The position numbers were made by a program, and so were the translations under genes. From positions 1 to 35,333 of the forward strand of contig CAJWII010000005.1 in the NCBI GenBank assembly GCA_913041065.1: a DNA stretch of 35,333 nucleotides. The letters are read 5' to 3'. Shown here piece by piece: positions 29,597-35,333 of the stretch. This DNA comes from an uncultured Flavobacteriales bacterium. Lineage in GTDB: Bacteria; Bacteroidota; Bacteroidia; Flavobacteriales_D; Sanyastnellaceae. How positions within the stretch are numbered: position 1 is the first letter of the stretch; each line of letters starts with the position of its first letter. The notes below the pieces were generated by a model, which had not been told where the DNA came from, did not search any database, and was given only the letters and a program-made list of their open reading frames with translations.

Positions 29597-32500
29597 TCAG
29601 CGCACCACCTCCAATCGCACTTGGGCTTGTTCGCCTCGGGCATCCCAACCTGAGGCGCTGTAAACCCCCACAGGCCAAGTCGACACATCAAGACGAACTT
29701 GCCCCGATCCGTTGGTTCTGCACAAGGCCACTTCCCGCCCCTGAAGGTCGTGCACCCGAATGGAGCTTCCCGGCATCCATCCGCGCAAGGTGGCCTCGAG
29801 CGACGTCGGGTTGGGCAGGACATTTAGAGAAGGCACGTCGCCGGTTTCGCCAACGTCGTCGCCCGAACCCAAGTCGTACAAAATGATGTCGTCCAGGGCA
29901 GCCTCCACCAAGCTCCCGCCGTCGAGGTACTCGCCAAGCGTCGTGCTGTCGGAAGCGATGAAGCGCATTTGGAACGCGTCGGTGGGTTCAATCACGTCAG
30001 CCACACGGAAGGCCTTTCGCCGCCATGAGATGTCCTGCTGCAGGGTGTTCTCGAGGTACTGCCACGTGTTGCCCCCGTCGTTGGTGATCTCCACCTGCCA
30101 CCAGTCTGAGGCGGGGTTGGCGCCGGTTGCAGGTGCGTTGGCGTACCACCGCCAATACGTCATCACGGGGTTCTCGTACGGGGTCAAATCGATGACCGGA
30201 GACACCAGCGTCGTGTGGCCGCCGTCCACGTCGTTGGCGCCAATGCCGTCGCCAAGTTCGCCGCTGAGTCCTGTGATGAAGGCAAACCCGAAGAACCCCT
30301 GGGTGTGGTCCTGCAGCGGCGCCACCACGGTGGAGGGGTCGTTGATGTCGCCCATGGATCCCACGGGGATTTCAGCCGCCCAAATGCCGGTGGTGGCGTT
30401 GTCTGTCGGCAGGTCCATGTCCCAGTTCCCGAAGTCAGAGTATTCGTCCAAGTCGTCCCGAAGCACTGGCTCCACCCCCACCAACACGTAGTTGGGCAAG
30501 TTGCCGTTCACGGCCTTGTCGGCAGCCACCGGTGTGGTCGCACTGATGCCGCCAAAGACATCGAGGATGTCGATGTAGTACTCGATAACTGTGCCCGCGG
30601 CCACGCCAGGAATGTCGTGGGTGAACAGGTTGTTGTCTTGCCCCATGGGCACCACCGTCCACGGCGAGCTGGGCGTCAAACGGTAGTGCAGCCGCATGCT
30701 GTCGAAGTACGTCACGTACGGAAAGACGATGTTGGCCTCGGCTTCCACCGTCACAGTGGTCTCAGCCGGCGTGAACTCCACCGGGGTGTGATCCAACTCT
30801 ACGTAACTGAACAAGCGGATGCCGTGGATGTCGAAGCCTTCGATGATCGCCGCTGCGTTGGGCGTTCCGTTCAACAAGTCGTCGTCGTCGTCGTCCGCTT
30901 GAAGCACATCCAAGAGCACGTCCGTGAAGGCCTGACCCTCGAAGCCGTTGGGCACCGTGGCCTGAAGTCCGGGGAAGGCATCCACAAAAAGCGGCATGAT
31001 TTGGGCCCAATCCCCACCCAAGAGCAGGTGGGTGTCGTACCATGCACCGCAGATGATTTCACCGTCGGCGTGCACTTCCCCGACGATGTCCTCGGGGTAC
31101 ACCTTGGGGTCGATGTCGTAGCGACGGATGCCGTCCTGGTTGTCGGTGTAGAAACCTTTGCCGATCTCGGCAATGTCCCCCAAGGACATGGCCCAGAGGT
31201 CCGCGTAGCCCTCATTCACGGCGCCGTTGCTGAAGTTGACGAAATAAGACTGGTAAAAGAAGTCGTTGATGGCGTGTCCGTATTCGTGGTACACCACGTC
31301 GGCGATGAGCGAGGTGGCGTTGCACCCCCCACCCACGTCATAGAAGTTGATGCTTGACCCGTCGTAAAAGGCGTTGCACTCGCCGGCCACGTCGATGTTC
31401 ACCGGCATGCTGAAGTCCAAATCTTCAAACTCCGGCAACCACGTCCGCATGTGGTCGTGGATCATATTGGTGCTTCTGTAGGCGCTGGTTTCCTTCACAT
31501 TGCCTGGCGCCGTGAGGTTGTTGAAGTCGTTGACGAAGGTCGTTGATTGGAGTGGCGTCACGCCATTGGTGAACACCGTCGCGAACAACCCGCGCAACTG
31601 CACAGGCACGTCGACCACCTCCTGGCTGACGTCTGTGTTGAAGAGGCCTTCGCTGTCGGTGAAATAGCTGGTGCCGTTCAGCGGAAGTTCCAAATGGGGC
31701 ATGCCCATCGACTCTTGGCCGTCGTATGGGTAAGTCGGGTGCACATTGGCCTTGAGCTGACCAAACACCGGAAGCACAGGCTGGGTGATGCCCGGCACGT
31801 GGCCCATCCTCCGCGTCTTGGCCTCTTCGCTGTGGCCCGACTCGTGCATCACCTGATTTTGGCGCAGAACGACGGTCCCTGAAGACATGTCGACCCAAGT
31901 CAGGTACCGGACCGGAATGACGCCGCGCCGCCCTTGAATCTCCACTTGCCAAACAGGATGCGCGTTCCACACCGCTTGCCCCTCCTCGGAAGCGCGTACC
32001 GGCAGCCAAGCCATGCCCTTGTCTTCATGTCCGAAGTCACTGAGGTATGTTGTGCCGATATTCTCCCCTTGCCCCACAGCCATGTCAGCTTGCAGCACCT
32101 CAAGCACAGCGGCCTGGGTCAGGGCTGGGTCGGCCGGAACCGGTTGGAGGTGGGGCCACCAATCCGAGCCCACCATCACAAGGCGGTCGCCTCGGAACTT
32201 GGCCTGAAGCTTGGCCCCCAAAACTGGAAGGCCATCGAGTTCCTGGGTGGCAAACACGCGATCGTGCTTGCTGCCTCGCGCCACGCGCACCTCACCGAGT
32301 TCGTCGCTGACAAAGTCAAAACCGCCAAGCGCCCAAGCCCAAGCCTCTAGGGCACGAGACTCTGGTGAGTCGCCGGGCAACACCACGCCGGGGCCGTACA
32401 TGCGCGCGGGCAGAACGCGGTTTTCATGGGCTTGCACCCTCCACCCTGCTTGCGCCGCTTCGGTTTGGTGCCACACCGACCCGTCGCGGAAGGCGCGTTG

Positions 32501-32644
32501 CGCGTCGTCACTCGGAGTCAATGCCCCTTGGGGCAGGCGAATTTCCCATGGGTCGCCATTGAATTCCGGGTTTTGGGCTGCCAACTCAGGAAGGGCGAAG
32601 GTCATCGCACTGAAAAACGCGACACAAAAGGCTGCTCGATTCAT
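29597..32644 (-). CDS. secreted zinc metallopeptidase (fungalysin/thermolysin-like, HEYGH) with T9SS-type C-terminal sorting domain
   Basis: Signal peptide MNRAAFCVAFFSAMTFALPELAAQ; propeptide-like region; VVYHEYGHAINDFF (HEYGH at 31274-31288) then NEGYADLWAM; C-terminus LNVLPNPTSLEATLRGWMPGSSIRVHDLQGREVALCRTNGSGQVRLDVSTWPVGVYSASG. Confidence 0.9.
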   Translation of the reverse strand: MNRAAFCVAFFSAMTFALPELAAQNPEFNGDPWEIRLPQGALTPSDDAQRAFRDGSVWHQTEAAQAGWRVQAHENRVLPARMYGPGVVLPGDSPESRALEAWAWALGGFDFVSDELGEVRVARGSKHDRVFATQELDGLPVLGAKLQAKFRGDRLVMVGSDWWPHLQPVPADPALTQAAVLEVLQADMAVGQGENIGTTYLSDFGHEDKGMAWLPVRASEEGQAVWNAHPVWQVEIQGRRGVIPVRYLTWVDMSSGTVVLRQNQVMHESGHSEEAKTRRMGHVPGITQPVLPVFGQLKANVHPTYPYDGQESMGMPHLELPLNGTSYFTDSEGLFNTDVSQEVVDVPVQLRGLFATVFTNGVTPLQSTTFVNDFNNLTAPGNVKETSAYRSTNMIHDHMRTWLPEFEDLDFSMPVNIDVAGECNAFYDGSSINFYDVGGGCNATSLIADVVYHEYGHAINDFFYQSYFVNFSNGAVNEGYADLWAMSLGDIAEIGKGFYTDNQDGIRRYDIDPKVYPEDIVGEVHADGEIICGAWYDTHLLLGGDWAQIMPLFVDAFPGLQATVPNGFEGQAFTDVLLDVLQADDDDDDLLNGTPNAAAIIEGFDIHGIRLFSYVELDHTPVEFTPAETTVTVEAEANIVFPYVTYFDSMRLHYRLTPSSPWTVVPMGQDNNLFTHDIPGVAAGTVIEYYIDILDVFGGISATTPVAADKAVNGNLPNYVLVGVEPVLRDDLDEYSDFGNWDMDLPTDNATTGIWAAEIPVGSMGDINDPSTVVAPLQDHTQGFFGFAFITGLSGELGDGIGANDVDGGHTTLVSPVIDLTPYENPVMTYWRWYANAPATGANPASDWWQVEITNDGGNTWQYLENTLQQDISWRRKAFRVADVIEPTDAFQMRFIASDSTTLGEYLDGGSLVEAALDDIILYDLGSGDDVGETGDVPSLNVLPNPTSLEATLRGWMPGSSIRVHDLQGREVALCRTNGSGQVRLDVSTWPVGVYSASGWDARGEQAQVRLEVVR

Positions 32645-32648
32645 GGGA

Positions 32649-32680
32649 AAAAGCTACGACGGCTTGAGCCTTCTCCAAAA
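32649..32680 (-). promoter_or_regulatory. candidate promoter of the metallopeptidase gene
   Basis: Minus strand TTTTG-N19-TAGCTTTT immediately upstream of the ATG at 32644. Confidence 0.4.
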
Positions 32681-32710
32681 CGTCCCGGCGCAAGGCGCCT
32701 TCAGGTGGCC

Positions 32711-33826
32711 TCAATCGCACACCGCGCCAAACTGGCCAAGCAAGGTCAGGATGTCGCTCACTCCCACAGTGTTGTCCCCGTCCACGTCGCCTGGACAATC
32801 GGTGTTGTCAGGCGCAAATTGGCACGATCCGTCGTCCACCAACGCCCACGGATCGTAGTTCAACGCGCCCGGGTACATGCACCCAGCTCCTTCTGAAAAG
32901 GCGCACCCGAATGGCGGAAACGTGCAGGACCCATCGTCCTCTGTGGCCAAGGGGTTGAAGTTGCACGCCTCCGGGTAGACACATCCAGGCAGGTTGCCGC
33001 CGGGGTTGCACTCCTGCATGCACGACTCCATGGAATCGAAAAACGCACCGGTGTAGTTGACGCCTCCTACGTAAGAACCGCATCCGCTCACAAATTGACA
33101 GGTGCCCCCGACGTTGGCCACGCCCATGGCCATTTCACACAGCCCAAAGTCCACCCCCGCCAAGTCCGTGCACGGCGCCACCCCTTCCACGTTGGAATAA
33201 CACTGCTCCACAAGGCCTCCACAGGGTGCGCTCTCATACTGCGCGCACACGCTCCAAAAAGGGTTGAAGTCGAACCCTGCCTCGAACACGAGGCCGCCTG
33301 TTTGGGCCAGGAAATCGTCGATCCACCAAGTAAGCTCCACGTCATCTGGCACGTCGATGGCTTCGAAGGTGTACCACATCCCATCCACGGTGGAAGTCAA
33401 AAGCTGAAGGCCACACTCCGGGGGAACCTCGTTGCAAATCGTGCACGTGGGCTCGTCCTCGAAAAACGCCGGGCTGTAATCCACGCCGTTCACCACGAAA
33501 TCGCACCCGGAAATGGTTTGGCAGACGCCGTTGACTTGCGCAATGCCCAGCACAGCGTCGCATACCCCAAAATCCACACCCGCCACGTCCGTGCAGGATT
33601 CAACCTCACAGGTGCCTTCCGTCCAAGACGTGACGCCGCCCTGGGTTTGGGCTTCACAACTGTTCATGTACGTCCAACCGTCGCAGCCGCACACAGGGTC
33701 GACCACCGCCGGACACACGGCCTCTGGATTGATGAGGGAGACGTCCACGCACTCTTGGACTTGGGCATGGACAGGGATCGTGGCCGCAACCGTCGCGGCG
33801 AAGACCAAGGCAAGGACGTGTTTCAT
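32711..33826 (-). CDS. secreted Cys-rich protein: Kazal-like domain, duplicated Cys module, DDGSC repeats, dockerin-like C-terminus
   Basis: Signal peptide MKHVLALVFAATVAATIPVHAQ; CPAVVDPVCGCDGWTYMNSCEAQTQGGVTSWTEGTC (Kazal-like); GCVYPEACNFNPLATEDDGSC and GCMYPGALNYDPWALVDDGSC; CPGDVDGDNTVGVSDILTLLGQFG (dockerin-like). Confidence 0.88.
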   Translation of the reverse strand: MKHVLALVFAATVAATIPVHAQVQECVDVSLINPEAVCPAVVDPVCGCDGWTYMNSCEAQTQGGVTSWTEGTCEVESCTDVAGVDFGVCDAVLGIAQVNGVCQTISGCDFVVNGVDYSPAFFEDEPTCTICNEVPPECGLQLLTSTVDGMWYTFEAIDVPDDVELTWWIDDFLAQTGGLVFEAGFDFNPFWSVCAQYESAPCGGLVEQCYSNVEGVAPCTDLAGVDFGLCEMAMGVANVGGTCQFVSGCGSYVGGVNYTGAFFDSMESCMQECNPGGNLPGCVYPEACNFNPLATEDDGSCTFPPFGCAFSEGAGCMYPGALNYDPWALVDDGSCQFAPDNTDCPGDVDGDNTVGVSDILTLLGQFGAVCD

Positions 33827-33853
33827 GACAAGGATTTAGGCATTCAGGGCAAG

Positions 33854-35333
33854 TTACGCCACGCCAGCGCCCGCGTACAACTCCACGAGCGACCTCAGGT
33901 GGGCCGGATTGAAAGGCTTCACGACCACGTCATTCATTCCTGCAGATTGGGCCAGTTGCTTGGTGCTTGCTTCCGCATCGGCGGTCAGGGCGATGATCGG
34001 CAAAGAGGCCCAGGGTTGGTCGCCAGACCGCCAGGCGCGGGCGGCCTCATCCCCGGAGCGGCCCGGCATGTGCACGTCGAGCAACACCAAGAACGGCAGC
34101 CTCTCCGCCATCTGCAATTCTGCTTCGTCGGCGCTCGAGGCCACCTCGACGGCGTACCCCCAATTTTCAAGCATGCGCCGCGCCACCAAGATGTTCAATT
34201 CGTTGTCGTCGACCACAAGCACAGGGGCGTCCGGCTTGGGGCGCTGGGACGGCTCGTTTTGGCCATCTTCGCCTTGGTCCGGGGACCACCACCCTTCGTC
34301 CCCTTCGGGCACGCCAAGCGGAAGACAAACGACAAATGTAGACCCTTCACCCAGGGTGCTCTCCACTTGAAATTCGCCTTGTTGAAGTTCAATGAGTCGT
34401 TTTGTGATGGCCAAACCCAAGCCAACCCCTTCGTTGGCGACCCGCAGCTCCTCCTTCGTGCTCTGCTCGAAGGGCAACAAAATGCGCTCCAAATCGGCTT
34501 TGGGGATGCCCGCTCCAGTGTCCCTCACCGCCAAGCGAAGGCCAGAAATCTCGTCCCAAGTTGCTTCGCATCTCACCTGACCCTCGGCGGTGAATTTGAG
34601 GGCGTTGGCGAGAAGGTTGTTCAAGATTTGGACAAGCCACCCCACGTCGCCGAGCAAAACCTTGGGCACGGAATCCGCCACCCGCATGGTCAAGGTGTTG
34701 CCGGTGGCCTCGGCCCGGCTGGCGAACCCCTCGGCCACGCGCTCCAACACGCCGCGGCTCTCGAACTTCACCGCCTTAGGCTGGGCTTTGCCCGAACCGA
34801 GCCGTTCGAGGTCCAACACGTCCGTCAGCAACCCTTTCAGATGCTTGCCTGCGAATTGCATGTAGGACAGGTGCGCAATTTGGTCTTCCGCAGGCACATT
34901 GCCTTGGATGAGCACGTCCGTCAACCCCAGAATGGCGTTGAGGGGCGTCCGGATTTCGTGGCTCATCACCGACAAAAACTCAGACTTGTGCTGTTCGGCA
35001 GCTGCAGCGCGCTCGCGGGCCTTTTCCAATTCCGTCACGTCCACGGCGTACACGTGGTAAAAAGGCTTGTCGTCGACGCGACTGGAGGTCACCTGGAAGG
35101 CCCGACCGCCCATGTCCACCTGAAAACGAGCGACCGTCCGTCCTGTCATGGCTTCTGTCAAGCTCGCCCACAAGGCGTGCTTGGGCGTGAGCCTTTGCCC
35201 CTCTTGCACATCCGGACCAAACGCCTCTCTCGACGCATCGTTCGCCAGCATCACTTTGCCCTCCAGCCCCAACCGCATCACCGGATTGGGGTTGATTTGA
35301 AAGAACCGGGCGAACTCGGCGAGGCGCTCTTCC
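33854..35333 (-). CDS. hybrid sensor histidine kinase (PAS-HisKA-HATPase-REC), truncated at right window edge
   Basis: SEFLSVMSHEIRTPLNAILGLTDVLI (H box); LAVRDTGAGIPKADLERILLPFEQ; VLVVDDNELNILVARRMLENWGYAVEVASS...LVLLDVHMPGRSGDEAARAW (REC). The frame stays open upstream of 35281 (EERLAEFARFFQINPNPVMRLG) to the window end. Confidence 0.93.
   Translation of the reverse strand, partial: EERLAEFARFFQINPNPVMRLGLEGKVMLANDASREAFGPDVQEGQRLTPKHALWASLTEAMTGRTVARFQVDMGGRAFQVTSSRVDDKPFYHVYAVDVTELEKARERAAAAEQHKSEFLSVMSHEIRTPLNAILGLTDVLIQGNVPAEDQIAHLSYMQFAGKHLKGLLTDVLDLERLGSGKAQPKAVKFESRGVLERVAEGFASRAEATGNTLTMRVADSVPKVLLGDVGWLVQILNNLLANALKFTAEGQVRCEATWDEISGLRLAVRDTGAGIPKADLERILLPFEQSTKEELRVANEGVGLGLAITKRLIELQQGEFQVESTLGEGSTFVVCLPLGVPEGDEGWWSPDQGEDGQNEPSQRPKPDAPVLVVDDNELNILVARRMLENWGYAVEVASSADEAELQMAERLPFLVLLDVHMPGRSGDEAARAWRSGDQPWASLPIIALTADAEASTKQLAQSAGMNDVVVKPFNPAHLRSLVELYAGAGVA

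Noticed and set aside
30215-31357. 380-aa plus-strand ORF inside the metallopeptidase gene
   Set aside because: Antisense to the HEYGH peptidase; Val/His-rich shadow translation.
32681-32710. Possible terminator (GGCGC/GCGCC) between the Cys-rich gene and the metallopeptidase
   Set aside because: Stem is only about 5 bp with no clean T-run; too weak to call.

Overview
This 35.3 kb window looks like a GC-rich chromosomal segment from a Bacteroidota bacterium. The lineage call rests on a T9SS-type C-terminal domain, TAnnTTTG-like promoter boxes, and the RNase Y/ZapA and Bat operon layouts; it is inferred, not verified. Most of it is conserved core genome. In order it carries: an M23 peptidase (truncated at the left edge); a small coiled-coil ORF followed by zapA and rny; a polysaccharide flippase; glutathione peroxidase; serC, a serA-like gene, a DUF1015 gene and yggS; a small membrane protein and a secreted propeller-like protein; priA (minus strand); bcp; recA and a TPR lipoprotein; a minus-strand thrS-infC-rpmI-rplT operon; a DUF4442-like and a MazG/PRA-PH-like gene; a complete moxR-DUF58-batA-batB/C-batD-batE aerotolerance-type operon; a large secreted HEYGH metallopeptidase with a T9SS-like tail; a Kazal/dockerin-like Cys-rich secreted protein; and a hybrid histidine kinase (truncated at the right edge). 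I found no CRISPR array, tRNA, rRNA, prophage or transposon. I did not find a convincing new multi-gene system. The best second-look items are: infC with no ATG/GTG/TTG start, lying in frame with the thrS stop; a BatB-BatC fusion that keeps an internal signal-peptide-like segment and a hexanucleotide microsatellite; a three-part repeat/inverted-repeat element upstream of recA; and a duplicated ~51-aa Cys-rich module in the Kazal/dockerin-like protein.
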